From NCBI GenBank assembly GCA_036924285.1, contig JAYKYS010000015.1:4030001-4094000 (forward strand): 64,000 nucleotides of DNA. The letters run 5' to 3'. The position numbers and the translations under genes are program-made. Positions 25,743 through 39,700 of the stretch are shown here, piece by piece (position 1 is the first letter of the stretch; the number at the start of each line of letters is the position of its first letter). The stretch comes from Asterella californica. Lineage: Eukaryota > Streptophyta > Marchantiopsida > Marchantiales > Aytoniaceae. Under the pieces are notes generated by a model, which did no database searches, was not told the origin of the DNA, and saw nothing but the letters and a program-made list of their open reading frames with translations.

Positions 25743-26791
25743 AGAGGGAGGGTAATAATCCAATTCACACATTGAGCTATTTTTCATAATTTCAGACACA
25801 TCTTGTGTATTGCTTATAGTGCAGGAAGTATCTAGATCTATAGGGACGGAAGCTCATAGAGTCTAGATTGTATCAATATTACAATGAAATGTGCATTGTT
25901 CTGGAATTGTTTCTTGGTGCATATAGTTTCGAAGACATGCAATATCTAGATAGAGTAACTTTGGAGCTGTGCATCGTGCATATAGTTCTAGAGCTAGTCT
26001 ATTTCTGGAGTTGTGCTATGCGAATGTGCAGTTCTGGAACTTTACGCGAAATAGAGTCAGAGTCCTATGTTTGTGTTAGAAATTCATGTCAACTGAATCT
26101 AGAGCCCATGGTCCGGAGCTACTTATATGAAAATTTGGTTGCTCGAACTGATGCTTTGGTGTAAAAGGAATTTAAGCATATATGTACAATGCTACTTCAA
26201 GAGTTCCGGAGCTACAAAAGATGAGCTCCAGAACTGTGATAAAAGAGAAGAGCTACAGTTTTAGAACAAAGTATCACATGTCTGTGATACTTAAGTTGAA
26301 TACATATATTTGCATGTCCATGCATATATATAGAGAACTCTTGTCCTCTATTGTTCATTTGAACAACAGAAAATGAGTTTCGAAACCTTTGAAGACTACG
26401 GAACTTGTATCCTCTTGAGGCTTCAGAAATAGACTTTGAACTATCTTGCTTCAGTGAGGAATGGACAAGTTAAATGTATCTAGACTTTATCTTGTCAAGA
26501 TCTCTAAGGGTGAATCTAGATGGACAAAGAGATTCGGAAGGAGTAAGCTTGCAAGAAATGATATGATCAATAGAGCTATGTAGTTAATATTCTAGTACAA
26601 AAGGAAATGGTAGTGAAAGTTCAGGAGTTCTGAAGCTATATGTGAACAGGAGATGCGTGGCTCAAGCAATACTTTGTTGGCAATTTCATTTCATATGAGT
26701 AAACATGTACTCAAGGTTTTAATTACGATTATGCTTTGAATTTATTTGTTTGTTTGCAGACTGAGTTCTACTCGGATTTCATCTGGTCTAA
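25743..26791. other. AT-rich DNA between the pseudogene and the solo LTR
   Basis: About 1 kb with short open frames (up to 98 codons) and repeated GAGCTA/TTCTGGA-like words, such as TCTGGAATTG, TTGGAGCTGTG and TTCTAGAGCTAG around 25900-26050. No domain seen. It may be the decayed middle of the gene whose ends are at 25.2 and 33.1 kb. Confidence 0.35.
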
Positions 26792-26796
26792 TCCGA
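26792..26796. repeat. Target site duplication TCCGA (left)
   Basis: Five bases immediately before the TG of the solo LTR; the identical TCCGA follows its CA end at 32759-32763. Confidence 0.9.
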
Positions 26797-29700
26797 TGTA
26801 GTGACGAAAGATTTCTCCTTTTGCCCATTTAGTATACACGATATCGTTCCCACAAAGGATTTGCACAAGTAACACTGCTCTAAGTTCTAAGATCTGTTCA
26901 AACACACAAACACACGGGTTTTGCCTAGAAATCCCGTCTTCCTACAAAATCACACAAAACAACACGTCTTCCAGACACGCCAAATGGTGCTCTGGGCCCA
27001 AACAAACAACTACCAATTACAATACCACACAACTATTCACAGAGAAGCTCGGGAAGATGATCTTCCTGCTTCCAGATTGCTTCTTCCGGTCTTCTCGATA
27101 CCGTCTTCCCGAAGCGATTCTCGTCTTCTGGGGGTTCAACTCGTCTGCTCACACCTCCAGAAGGCTGTCCTGCTTCGCAGAAGTCAACTAGCAACGGTCG
27201 TTACACCTTATTCTCACACTCACAATTCAACGTGTTAGATCATTCACAGGGTGTATGCCCCTTGTAGCCTTCCCAGGCTTCTGCCTACGGAAGTTGTCTT
27301 CCTGCAGCACTACAACGACATTCACCTTCACGGAAGCTCAATAGAAGTATCGGAAACTCACTAGAAGAAGGTAAGAGGATGGGGAAGATGGGAGAAGATG
27401 GGGGAAGATGAGAAAAGCCAAACAAGAGAAAACAAGATGAAAAGAGTAAATTAAGATTCCGACAGGCTTCTAGTCCGGATCTTGACTAACAAGCCATCCC
27501 TGCTTGTAATAGTTTGGGGAGGAAGACAACAAACGTGAGTACTGTTGCACCGTCTTCTACTCGAGGATGTCGTCTTCTGTTGCGGGAAGAAGGCTTCTTT
27601 CTTCTGCACTTCGTTGCTCTGACTGCTCTGCCTTCTGGGATCCCTTACCCAGAAGACCGTTCGTACGTAGATCCCAAGTGCTCTACTGAACGAGTCAAGC
27701 TACACTTCCACAACTGCTGACAGTCACCGCCACTCAAGAAGAACACTTCCCATGCACAATTGGGAGCGAATTCAATGAACCCACCATCTAGAAGACATGG
27801 ACAAAGCTTCTGCACTCAAATCCACAATCTATTCCCCGAGAAGAAGTCACAATGGCATTGGGAAGCTCACTCCCTCTACTTCCTGCGTCTACTCCTCGAC
27901 ACACCAGCCTAGCTAACAGGACTGCACGAGGATGCCGTTCCCTGTTCCTAGACTGTCCTCTACTTCTATCTACATCTTCGACCCACTGCTGGTGCGAGTA
28001 TGCAGACCCCTCATGTATATTCCAAGACTATTCGTATGTTTCCAACGACGGGTGTAGTACGCTAAGACTGTCTTTGCTCTAATGTGTCTCGCCTGCCTGC
28101 CTGTAGAATCGGTGTGTATGTTCAGTTACTACAGAATTCTACAGAACTGGCAGAACTGGCAGAGCCCTTTCTCTTACGCTGCTATCCTACTTATGTTGCT
28201 GCCATGAGAACCAGGGGAGGCGACCACCAGGGAGAGAGAGGCGCTGACGGGAGGTTGTCACCTCACATGCAAGCGGTTCCCCTGCTCGAATTGGTCATCC
28301 ACCTTGTCCTTCCTACGCTACCTATGCTGCCACATGGTGTCCTAACTAATATTACATGGGAAAACTGCCATCCTTAAGATAGCATGTTCGATTCTACTAT
28401 ATTTGAAAATGGAGTTACTAACTACTCAGATTGCACGGAGGCAATCTCTACCTGATCTGCTCCTATCGGAGCTCCTAGTGCGGCTTCTGATAAGCTAGAA
28501 AGCCCTGCAGTTACCTCGGGTGTCACTGAGGTGGCTTCCTCTTCTTCGTCTCTTGTTGGCTCTGCTGTCGCTGCCGCTGCGTCTTCCTCGGCTTCGGCTT
28601 CTGCTTCGGAAGACAGAAGCGTCTTCTGGGAAGCGGAGTCGACCGGTGCTTCTTCCGTCTTCTGAGGCACGGGTGCAGGACTAGGGACCATGGGGACCTC
28701 ATGGGGATCCGAGGAAGTCGCTTCCTCCACGCGGAATACCTGGGAAGACGGCTCGTCTTCTTGTCTTCCAAAAGACATCTTGTCTTCCGGGGCGTCTTCT
28801 GGAGTCTTCTCGTCTTCCAACGCTGTCACCACCAAGTGCACAGCGAGATCGAACTCCTCCTTCTCCATTCCGGATCCAGTCGATGGTGCTGGAGCGTGGG
28901 AAGATGCGGTTGCAGGTGTCGGAAGCGAGGGAAGACCATAAAGTGTCTTCACTCCTTCTATCTGTCTATCCAAGTACCTGAACATACTCTCCCGGCATTC
29001 CACCAACATCGCTCTGGACTCGGTGTCCCATCCTCTAGCTAAGGTAAGTAACTTCCTACCTGCGGTGTAGTTGAACTTCTTCCGAAGCGCTTCCACCGAC
29101 TGTGCCAACATCTTCTGCGCACGGGCCTCTGCTGCTTCCCTCTGCGTCTTCTCAGCTGCAGCTCGCGCTTCCGCGGCTTCTCGCTGCGTCTTCCATATGG
29201 TCTGCTCTTCTGCGAGGGCGGTGATCTTCTCCCGCACTCGGGTGACTTCCTGATTGCGCTGCTGTACCCGCGCCTGCAACTCCTGGTTGCTCTTCCGAAG
29301 CTGTACCAGCTCCTTGGCAGAAGCGGCTGCTTCCGCCTTGTACATGGCTGCAAGCTTCTCCATAGTGCGGAGGCTAGCTTCCAGCGACTCCGTCTTCTTC
29401 TGGTCCTCCCCCTGTCGCAGCAAGGTGCGCAGGCCGAATCCAGGTTGTAAGGGCTTCTCCTGTGCCCTCGCTCTCCTCTCCAGCAACTCCATAGCTGGCT
29501 GGATCTCCTTCTGGAAGTAGGCACTGAATTCCTCCAGTCGTCTTCCTGCGGAAGACAAGTTCATCTCCACCACTCGCTCCATGGTGTCGACTTCGTCTTC
29601 CAGAGGCAAGGAAGCCTCTTCCACTACTACGGCCTTCATCTTCTGCGCACGAGAAGAAGCTACTCTTCTTATCTTCCGGGGTGGAAGACTCCTCATGGCA

Positions 29701-32700
29701 GGAGCGGCTCTCTTCTTTGCGCTTCCTCGCATCGCAGCAGGAGCGCCCATCCATCCTTCGTCTTATGGAGTCTTCGGAAGACTCCCAAGCGTTGCAGAAG
29801 CAGTCTTCTGCTCCGATCGGGTACTCAGCAGGTCTTCTTCCGAGTCGGACTCCGATCCTGAGTGAATGAGGGAGATGGGTGTCCTCGGTACACTTCTGGG
29901 ACCCATCTTCCTCAGTGGCGTGGCGTCTTCCGACCCACTAGACTCATCTTCCCTCACCAGAAGCGTCTTCTGGTGAGAGCCGGGCCTCAGCTGGGGCATC
30001 AGAGTGGGAGGGAGCGTTGCTGCTGCCTCTCGATCATCGTCTTCCGAGGTCTCCTCCTTCACCTCCTGTCGCTCCGTTGGCCCATACACTGCCAGCTGAT
30101 CTTCCCTAAGATCCCCCATGGCTACATACAAGTAGCAGAGGAAGGGCGTCAGGTGTCCTCCCGCCGGGGTACCCAAGTATGCTAGCTCCGTCTGTACGTA
30201 GTTGTGGATGTACGCGCCCCAGTAGATGGGTACTCTGTCATCCCACACTGATTCCAGGAACTCCACGTCCTGATCGCCTAAGTACCTTGTCTTCTGCGCT
30301 TTCCCCTTGGGAAAGAGATGCGGAAATAACTTCGCCAGGAGGCGCTTCTTCGGCTCCCGGTAAGATTCTATCTTCCAACCGTTCCTCCCCTGCCTGTCTT
30401 CCACGAAAAGGCAGGTGGTGCTCCCAGGTACATGCCACAAACTCACAATCCTAGGCAAGATCTTCTTCTCGTACCGATATCCTCGGTTCTCGGACTCAGG
30501 CCTGTGAAACGCCTTACGTCACCAGTCTTCAGTCCAGGAAGACGGTCTTCCCCGAGCTACCCCTGCCTTCGCAGGTACACGGTTACGCGGTGGTAACGCT
30601 GCCCACACTTCCTCCAGAAGCCCTTGATCTGCGAGGTTCCAATCCCACAGGAAGAAGTCGAGACCCAACTCCTTGAGGAAAGGAGTGGCCTCGGCCAATT
30701 CTGCCGCTGGTAACACCAAGCCTCGCGGATGCATCGACATACTTGGAAGATCTGTTGCACTAAACCACAAGCACCTACTATGAGCTGAAGGCTCAGTCCT
30801 TCCCGAATGCCCACAGTCTAGCTTCTACTTCTCAGAAGACGAAACTAGTCTTCCAGAAGACAGCTACTCCGTCTTCCGGGATTCTAACAGTACTTCCTAG
30901 ATAGCTCTCGTCTTCCGAGCTATATCTAAACAATCCTATCTAAGCAAGGCCTCGCATGGATTACCAAGAAGACAACCCACCTTGCATTACATCCTACTTC
31001 CTATCAGAAGATACAAGATATGCGAGAAGTAGAGTATAAGAAAGGTTCAGAAGATGGTTACGGACTCCTGCGGTGATAGTGGCCTCTGGGAAGACACTCG
31101 GGACAGCTTCCGATTCAATGTCTTTCTTGGAAGACCTCCCGAAGTCGGGCTTCCCTTCACTGGTCTCACCTGTCTTCGTCTTCCTACGCGCAATCTATCC
31201 TCACAACAGACTCAAGACAACTGCTCTCTGTTCTTCTGACTTCTCACCTCTCATACGCACTCAGAAGAAGCTTGCTGCATGATGGGAAGACATGACCCTC
31301 GACCATTCCCTCCAGATTCTGCCAGCAAGACTTCTCACAACTCTCTTCTAAGTTCGGGAAGAAGAAGGAACGGCTGCTATGGATCGGACAGAAGAGACCC
31401 GAATGGACCCTCGCGTCTTCTCGCTCATTTTGCCAGCCTTCCAGTCTTCTAGTCTCTCTAGGAAGATGGGGAGTTGAGAAACTTGGAAGACCGGGAGGCA
31501 CAGGCCTAGTTCCCGACTTCCAACTTCTCGAAATAACAAAACAACTCATCACACCTCTCAGGATTCGTACCAAGTTTCTCTAAACACAAAAGCAAAGCAA
31601 ATCCACTCTTGATACGAATTGTGTTCAGTCGACTTCCGAGGACAGTCTTCCAAAGACGGTCTTCCGAAGACAGTCAAGTTTAAGAAGCGTCTTCCGAAGA
31701 TGTTCCCATCTTCCGAATCGTCTTCTGTTCCAAGTTTCGGGGGTAGAGAGGTAGTAGGGTAGGGAAATTGATAGTTGGGGTCTCCAATTTGAAGACTAGG
31801 AGTGGGGAAGCTCGAATTGAGCTCGGAAGAAGCAAGGAGATGTCTTGACAGAAATTGGACAGCGCTTCCGCGCCCAATGTCTCCCGGTGGGGGTGATCGA
31901 TCAGGCTGCCTGCACACAATCAAGGAAGCGCGGGGAGTACCAGACAATGGCGAGAAGAGGTGGGAAGGGGAAAGAACAGGGGAAAGAACCTCTACAGTCT
32001 TCTTCGGCTCTCCGAGTTGCCTTCGACCTCCGTGCGCTTCTGGCTCTTGTACTAGCTTCCAATGCGACCCCTCTCGACTGCGCCTGCTGTCAATTTTGGT
32101 CCACACCTTGATTTCTCCTTCGCTTCTACTCGCCACTCTCCACTGTCAACTTCTCGGAAGCTCCACAGAAACGCCTTCGCTCTCTCTGCTGGTTGTGCTC
32201 TAGCGATTCGATTTCACCCTTCGCCTAGCTGCCAACTTGTTCTCTCCTACCTCGATGTCTTACTCGATTCCTCTCTCAATGCTAGCTTGTGAAGCTCACT
32301 CTCTCAATCGATCTTCTCAAGCGCGCTGTGCTGTGGGAAGTTGAATGCGCCTAATGTGCTTCCTCACGCATCTTCTCCGCAGATTAGGGGTTCTCGACCT
32401 TGGGTATCTTCCTGACCTACCTACCTATTCGGTGCGCCCCAGTAGGTACACCTACTGTCTTACCCGAAAACTCGTGGTTGGTCCTTCGCGGTCGCTGTCT
32501 TCTGGAAGACAGGTGTCTTCCGCCGTCTTCTCATCTTTCGTCGTCTTCTCATCTTCCGAAGACGCAACTGAGAAGACGCTCTTCCGAAGACAGTCGTCTT
32601 CCGAAGAAGTCAACTTCTTATTACAAACAGCTCTTAAGATCATCTTCCTGTTAAGGAAGACGTAACCTTAAGTAACAACGCTTCTTCAGTTATACAAACA

Positions 32701-32758
32701 AGTTATTATTCTTAAAAATTTCAAAAATTCGTGCATCCTGTAATTTGTGGGCACCACA
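26797..32758 (-). mobile_element. Solo giant LTR (5962 bp)
   Basis: On the plus strand it starts TGTAGTGACG and ends GGGCACCACA, and is flanked by a perfect 5-bp duplication TCCGA. It matches LTR 33753-39714 end to end and has the same length, 5962 bp. No internal gag-pol is attached, so it is a solo LTR left by recombination between the two LTRs of a full element. Orientation is minus, because the matching LTRs flank a minus-strand gag-pol. At nearly 6 kb it is among the longest LTRs I know of, and it carries a decayed copy of the LTR-encoded reading frame. Confidence 0.92.
28422..30740 (-). pseudogene. LTR-encoded protein, inactivated copy 1
   Basis: Same frame as in the other LTRs, about 773 codons from ATG (30740) to the stop at 28422. 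It has two in-frame nonsense changes: TGG to TGA at about 30516-30518 (after PSSWTEDW) and GAA to TAA at 29760-29762 (after GSLPKTP). Otherwise the frame is kept over the whole length with no frameshift. For domains see the copy at 48063-52781. Confidence 0.85.
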
Positions 32759-32763
32759 TCCGA
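32759..32763. repeat. Target site duplication TCCGA (right)
   Basis: Exact partner of 26792-26796, directly after the CA end of the solo LTR. It defines the LTR borders used for all other copies. Confidence 0.9.
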
Positions 32764-33099
32764 CAGTGACTATACGGGTTCACCACACCTACAGAGCTTT
32801 GTGTCAAACAAACTATGTTCATTGCATTGAAGCGTAAATGGGTCAAAAAAGAAACTGATAGAAACTATGTTGCTGTAGATATCATGTTGAGTTGGTTTAT
32901 TTGAAAGACGCATTTAATATGGATGTCATTCACATTATGATGAATCACGGCCTCGATCTTGCAGTTGTGTTTCAGTACATTGCGTGGCTTGCAATTATTA
33001 GATGTCACATGATCATTCAATACAGCAAATTGATGAAAGGATTGCAGATCAGTGCAGTGAAGATATTTCCAGCAGGGCACATGCAAATTCCTTTCAAGG
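32764..33099. other. Host DNA between solo LTR and pseudogene
   Basis: Continuation of the target DNA split by the solo LTR. The plus strand holds scattered open stretches without a clear domain; it may be more decayed coding sequence of the gene that becomes recognisable after 33100. Confidence 0.35.
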
Positions 33100-33752
33100 T
33101 TTGAGGCAGTTGACATCATCATTAATGTATGCTCCACTTTATGTTCCAGTTGGTAGAGAGGAGCCAGAGTACTGATACAAAAGCTAGAATGTATCAACGA
33201 GAAATGTGACAAATGTGATCTCATGAAGTCTGAGGCTCATCTATGTCTGAAGTATGAGATGAATTCTTTAAGTCACACCGGTAGCGAGCTTATCAAGTGG
33301 AAATCTTACGAGTATATCAAGTAAGGGGTATCGATTCCAATGAAAATGAGAAGAAGAGAATTGAGTTGTTGTGCGAGGAGATGAACCTCTCCAACTTTAT
33401 CGAGTACATGAAGAGTAAACTCTTACCATTTGTGAAACATGATTTCGTGCAGAAATGGCAAGCTAAGCAATATAGACAGTGTATTAAGAAGTTCCCAAGC
33501 GGGTTAATGATGTTTGTAATTGATTATGCAGAGAATTACACATTCTTATCTAGTAACGAGATTCAATTTGAGTACTTGACATCAAAGAGTGTAATGATTC
33601 TTATGCACATTTTCTACTATCACACAGTGGAATCTATGCTTGAAAAGCGTGTATTGCAGAAGAAAGTCCACTTCTATATATCGGATGACAAGCACCATAA
33701 CAAATAAGTTCGTTCAGCACACCTTCAAGCTTAACAATCAATGGATAGAGAC
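33100..33752 (+). pseudogene. Decayed gene fragment, transposon-type protein (C-terminal part)
   Basis: Open pieces in changing frames. A Cys-rich piece from 33181 (C-x4-C-x2-C, then a further Cys) ends at TAA near 33324. After a one-base shift the longest piece runs to 33707 and contains FVKHDFVQKWQAKQ, FVIDYAENYTF and FYISDDKHHN; a further shift gives FVQHTFKLNNQWIE up to the start of the giant LTR at 33753. The WQ...Q, (D/Y)AENY and SDD-KH motifs fit a transposon-like family seen in cnidarians and liverworts (from memory, unchecked). It is probably the other half of the pseudogene at 25.2 kb. Confidence 0.5.
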
Positions 33753-36700
33753 TATAGTGACGAATGATTTCTCCTTTTGCCCATTTAGTATACAAGATAT
33801 CGTTCCCACAGAGGATTTGCACAAGTAACGCTGCGCTAAGTTCTAAGATCTGTTCAAACACACAAACACACGGGTTTTGTCTAAAAAGCCCGTCTTCTCA
33901 CAAAACCACACAAACCAACACGTCTTCCAGACACGCCAAATGGTGCTCTGGCCCTAAACAAACAACTACCAATTACAATATCACACAACTATTCACAAAG
34001 AAGCTCGGGAAGACGATCTTCCTGCTTCCAAGTTGCTTCTTCCAGTCTTCTCGATACCGTCTTCCCGAAGTGATTCTCGTCTTCTGGGGGTTTAGCTCGT
34101 CTTCTCAACCTCCAGAAGGCTGTCCTGCTTCGCAGAAGTCGACTAGTAACAGTCATTACACCTTATTCTCACACTCACATTCCAATCGGGTTAGATTAAT
34201 CACAGGGTGTATGCCCCCTGTAGCCTTCCCAGGCTTCTGCCTACGGAAGTTGTCTTCCTACAGCACTACAACGACATTCACCTTCACGGAAGCTCAATAG
34301 AAGTATCGGAAGCTCACTAGAAAAAGGTAAGAAGATGGGGAAGATGGGGAAGATGGGAGAAGATGGGAGAAGATGGGAAGAAGAAGAAATCCACACAAGA
34401 GAAACCATGATGAAAAAGGGCAATTAAGATTCCGACAGGCTTCTAGTCCGGATCCTGACTAACAAGCCATCCCTGCTTGTAATAGTTTGGGGAGGAAGAC
34501 AACAAACGTGAGTACTGTGGCACCGTCTTCTACTCGAGGATGTCGTCTTCTGTTGCGGGAAGAAGTCTTCTTTCTTCTTCACTTCGCTGCTCTAACTGCT
34601 CTGTCTTCTGTGATCACTTACCCAGAAGACCGTTCGTACGTAGATCCCAAGTGCTCTACTGAACGAGTCAAGCTACACTCCACAACTGTTGACATTCACC
34701 GCCACTCAAGAAGAACACTTCCCATGCACAATTGGGAGCGAATTCAATACATTCCACCACCCAGAAGACATGAGCGAAGTTGCTGCACTCAAATCCACAA
34801 TCTATTCTCCGAGAAGAAGTCACAATGGCATTGGGAAGCTCACTCCCGCTACTTCCTGCGTCTACTCCTCGACACACCAGCCTAGCTAACAGGACTGCAC
34901 AAGGATGCCGTTCCCTGTTCCTGGACTGTCCACTACCTCTATCTACATCTTCGAACCACTGCTGGTGCGAGTATGCAGACCCCTCATGTATATTCTAAGA
35001 CTATTCGTATGTTTCCAACAACGGGTGTAGTGTGCTAAGACTGTCTCTGCTCTAATGTGTCTCGCCTGCCTGTAGAATCGGTGTGTATGTTCAGTTACTG
35101 CCGAATTCTACAGAACTGGCAGAGCTCTCAGAGAGCTTTTCTCCTACCCTGCTATCCTACTTAACCATCTGCCTCGAGAGTCAGGGGAGGCGACCACCAG
35201 GGAGAGAGAGAGAGGCGCTTACAAGAGGTTGTCACCTCACATGCATGCGGTCCCTCTTCCCAATTAGCCCTCCACTGTGTTACTCCTACGCTACCTATGC
35301 TGCCACATGGGGTCCTAACTATTTTTACATAGAAAACTGCCACCCTTAAGATAGCATGTCCAATCCTACTAAATCTGGAAGTGTCAATTGAGTTTGCTAA
35401 CTACTCTGATTGCTCGGTGGCAATCTCTACATGATCTGCTCCTACCGGAGCTACTACCTCGACTTCTGATGGGCTGGGAAGCCCTGCACTTACCTCGGGT
35501 ACCACTGAGATAGCTTCCCTCTCCTCGCTCTTCGCTGGCCCTGCTGTTTTTGCGGCTGCGTCTTCCTCGGCTTCGACTTCGGAAGACGGAATGGTCTTCT
35601 GGGAAGACGAGTCGAATGGTGCGTCTTCGGTCTTCTGAGGCACAGATGCAGTACTAGGGACCATGGCGATCTCATAGAGGTCCGGGGAAGTCGCTTCCTC
35701 CACGCGGAATACCTGGGAAGACGGCTCGTCTTCCTGTCTTCCAGAAGACATCATGTCTTCCGGGGCGTCTTCTGGAGTCTTCTCGTCTTCCAACGCTGTC
35801 ACCACCAAGTGTACAGCGAGATCGAACTCCTCCTTCTCCATTCCGGATCCAGTCGAGGGTGCTGGGGCTTGGGAAGATGCGGTTGCAGGTGTCGGAAGTG
35901 AGAGAAGACCATAAAGTATCTTCACTCCTTCTATCTGTCTATCCAGGTACCTGAACATGCTATCTCTGCATTCCACCAACCTCGTCTTGGACCCGCTGTC
36001 CCATTCCCTAGCTAAGGTAAGTAACTTCTTACCCGCGGTGAAGTTGAACTTCTTCCGAAGCGCTTCTACCGACTGAGCTAGCATCTTCCAAGCACGAGCT
36101 TCTGCTGCTTCCCTCTGCGTCCTCTCCACTGCAGCTCGCGCTTCTGCGGCTTCTCGCTGCATCTTCCAAGTGGTCTGCTCTTCTGCGAGGGCAGTGATCT
36201 TCTCCCGTACTCGGAGAACTTCCTGATCACGCTGCTGCACTCGCGTCTGCAACTCCTGGTTGCTCTTCCGAAGTTGCATCGACTCCTTGGCAGAAGCGGC
36301 TGCTTCCGCCTTGTACCTGGCTGCAAGCTTCTCCGTGGTGGGGAGACTAGCTTCCAGCGACTCCGTCTTCTGCTGGCTGTCTTCCTGTCGCAGCAAGGTG
36401 CGCAGGCCGAATCCAGGCTGTAAGGGCTTCTCATGTGCCCTCGCTCTCCTTTCCAGCAACTCCATAGCGGGCTGGATCTCCTTCTGGAAGTAGGCACTGA
36501 ACTCCTCCAGTCGTCTTCCTGCAGAAGACAAGTTCATCCCCACCACTCGCTCGATGGTGTCGTCTTCGTCTTCCAGAGGCAAGGGAGCCTCTTTCACCAC
36601 TACGGCCTTCATCTTCTACGCACGAGAAGAAGCTACTCTTCTCATCTTCTGGGGTGGAAGACTCCTCGTGGCAGGAGCGGCTCTCCTCTTTGCGCTTCCC

Positions 36701-39700
36701 CGCATCGCAGTAGGAGTACCCATCCATCCTTCGTCTTCTGGAGTCTTCGGAAGACTCCCAGGTGTTACAGAAGCTGTCTTCTGCTCCGATCGGGTACTCA
36801 GCAAGTCTTCCTCCGAGTCCGACTCCGATCCTGAATGGATGAGGGAGATGGGTGTCCTCCGTACACTTCTGTGACCCATCTTCCTCACTGGTGTGGCGTC
36901 TTCCGACCCACTAGACTCGTCTTCCCTCACCAGAAGCGTCTTCTGGTGAGAGCCGGGTCTCAGCTGTGGCATCAGAGTGGGAGGGGGCGTTGCTGCTGCC
37001 TCTCGGTCATCGTCTTCCGAGGTATCCTCCTTCACCTCCTGTCGCTCCGTTGGCCCATGCACTGCCAGCTGATCTTCCCTAAGATCCCCCATGACTACAT
37101 ACAAGTAGCAGAAGAAGGGCGTCAGATGTCCTCCCGCCGGGGTACCCAAGTATGCTAGCTCCGTCTGTACATAGTTGTGGATGTACGCGCCCCAGTAGAT
37201 TGGCACTCTGTCATCCCACACTGATTTCAGGAACTCCACGTCCTGATCTCCTAAGTACCTCGTCTTCTGCGCTTTTCCCTTGGGAAAAAGATGCAGAAAC
37301 AACTTCGCCAGAAGTCGCTTCTTCGGCTCCCGGTAAGACTCTATCTTCCAACCGTTCCTCCCCTGCCTGTCTTCCACGAAAAGGCAGGTGGTACTCCCAG
37401 GCACATGCCATGAACTCACAATCCTAGGCAAGATCTTCTTCTCGTACCAATATCCTCGGTTCTCGGTCTCAGGCATGTGAAACGCCTTACGCCACCAGTC
37501 TTCTGTCGAGGAAGATGGTCTTCCCCGAGCAACTCCTGCCTTTGCAGGTACATGGTTACGCGGTGGTAACGCGGCCCATACCTCCTCCAGAAGGTCATCT
37601 GCGAGGTTCCAGTCCCACAGGAAGAAGTCGAGACCCAACTCCTTGAGGAAAGGAGTGGCCTCGGCCAATTCTGTCGCTGGTAACACCAAGCCTCGCGGAT
37701 GCATCGACATACCTGGAAGATCTGCTGCACTAAACCACAAGCACCTACTATGAGCTGAAGGCTCAGTCCTTCCCGAGTGCCCACAGTCTAGCTTCCACTC
37801 TCAGAAGACGAAACTAGTCTTCCAGAAGACAACTACTCCGTCTTCCGGGATTCTAACAGTACTTCCTAGATAGCTCTCGTCTTCCGAGCTATATCTAAAC
37901 AATCCTATCTAAGCAAGGCCTCGCATGGATTAGCAAGAAGACAACCCACCTTGCATTACATCCTACTTCATATCAGAAGATACAAGATATGCGAGAAGTA
38001 GAGTATGAGAAAGGTTCAGAAGATGGTTGCGGGCTCCTGCGGTGACAGTGGCCTCTGGGAAGACACTTGGGACAGCTTCCGATTCAATGTCGTTCTCGGA
38101 AGACCTCCCGAAGTCAGACTTCCCTTCATTGGTCTCACCTGTCTTCTTCTTCCTACGTGCAGTCTATCCTCACAACAGACTCAAGACATGTGCACTCTGT
38201 TCTTCTGACTTCTCACCTCTCATACGCACTCAGAAGAAGTTTGATGCATGATGGGAAGACATGACCCTCGACCATTCTCTCCGGATTCTGCCAGCAATAC
38301 TTCTCACAACTCTCTTCTAAGTTCGGGAAGAAGAAGGAATAGGCTGCTAGGGGTCGGACAGAAGAGACCCAAAATGGACCCTCACGTCTTCTCGCTCATC
38401 TTGCCAGCCTTTCAGTCTTCTAGTCTCTCTAGGAAGATGTGGAGTTGAGAAGCTTGGAAGATCGAGAGGCACAGGCCTAGTTCCCGAGTTCCAACTTCTC
38501 GAAATAACACAACTCACCACACCACTCAGGCTTCGTACCAAGGCGCTCTAAACACAAAAGCAAAGCAAATCCACTCTTGATACGATTATGTTCAGTCGAC
38601 TTCCGAAGACAGTCAAGTTCAAGAAGCGTCTTCCGAAGATGTTCCCATCTTCCGAATCGTCTTCTATTCCAAGTTTCGGGGGTAGAGAGGTAAGGGGGTA
38701 GAGAAATTGATAGTTGGGTTCGCCAATTTGAAGACTAGGGGTAGGGAAGCTCGAATTGAGCTCGGGAAGAAGCAAGGAGATATCTTGACAGAAATTGGGC
38801 AGCGCTTCCGTACCCAATGTCTCAACCAGAAAGAATGGGGGGTGAGGTAATCGATCAGGCTGCCTGCCCACAATCAAGGAAGCGCTGGGAGTATCAAGAA
38901 AATGGCGAGAAGAAGTGGGAAGGGGAAAAGAACAGGGGGAAGAACCTCTACAGTCTTCTTTGGCTCCCGAGTTGCCTTCGACCTCCGCGCGCTTCTGGTT
39001 CTTGTACTAGCTTCCAATGCGACTCCTCTCGGATGCGCCTGCTGTCAATTTCGGTCCACACCTCGATTCTACCTTCGCTTCTACTCGCCACTCTCTACTG
39101 TCAACTTCTCGGAAGCTCCACAGAAATGCCTTCGCTCTCTCTGCTGTTTGTGCTCCCGCAATCCGATTTCACCCTTCGCCTAGCTGCCAACTTACTCTCT
39201 CCTACCTCGATGTCTTACTTGATTCCTCTCTCAATGCTAGCTCGAAGTTCACTCTCTCAATCGATCTTCTTCAGGCGCACTGTGCTGCGGGAAGTTGGAA
39301 GGTGGCTAATGTGCTTCCTCACGCATCTTTCCCGCAGATTAGGGGTTTCGACCCTAGGTGTCTTCTTCGACCTACCTACCACCTGGGTGCTTACTTAGTA
39401 GGTACACCTACTTGTTTACCCGAAAACTCGTGGTCAGGCCTTCGTGATCGCTGTCTTCCGGAAGACAAGTGTCTTCCGCCGTCTTCTCATCTTCCGCCGT
39501 CTTCTCATCTTCTGAAGACGCAACTGAGAAGATGATCTTCCGAAGACGGTCGTCTTCTGAAGAAGTCAACTTCTTATTACAAACAGCTCTTAAGATCATC
39601 TTCCTGTTAAGGAAGACGTAACCTTAAGTAACAACGCTTCTTCAGTTGTATAAACAAGTCATTATTCTTAAAAATTTCAAAAATTCGTGCATCCTGTAAT

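Noticed and set aside
28523..29524. Arg/Ser-rich alternative-frame proteins within the LTR gene
   Set aside because: Shadow frames of the Ala/Glu/Arg-rich coiled-coil gene; composition follows from the codon shift.
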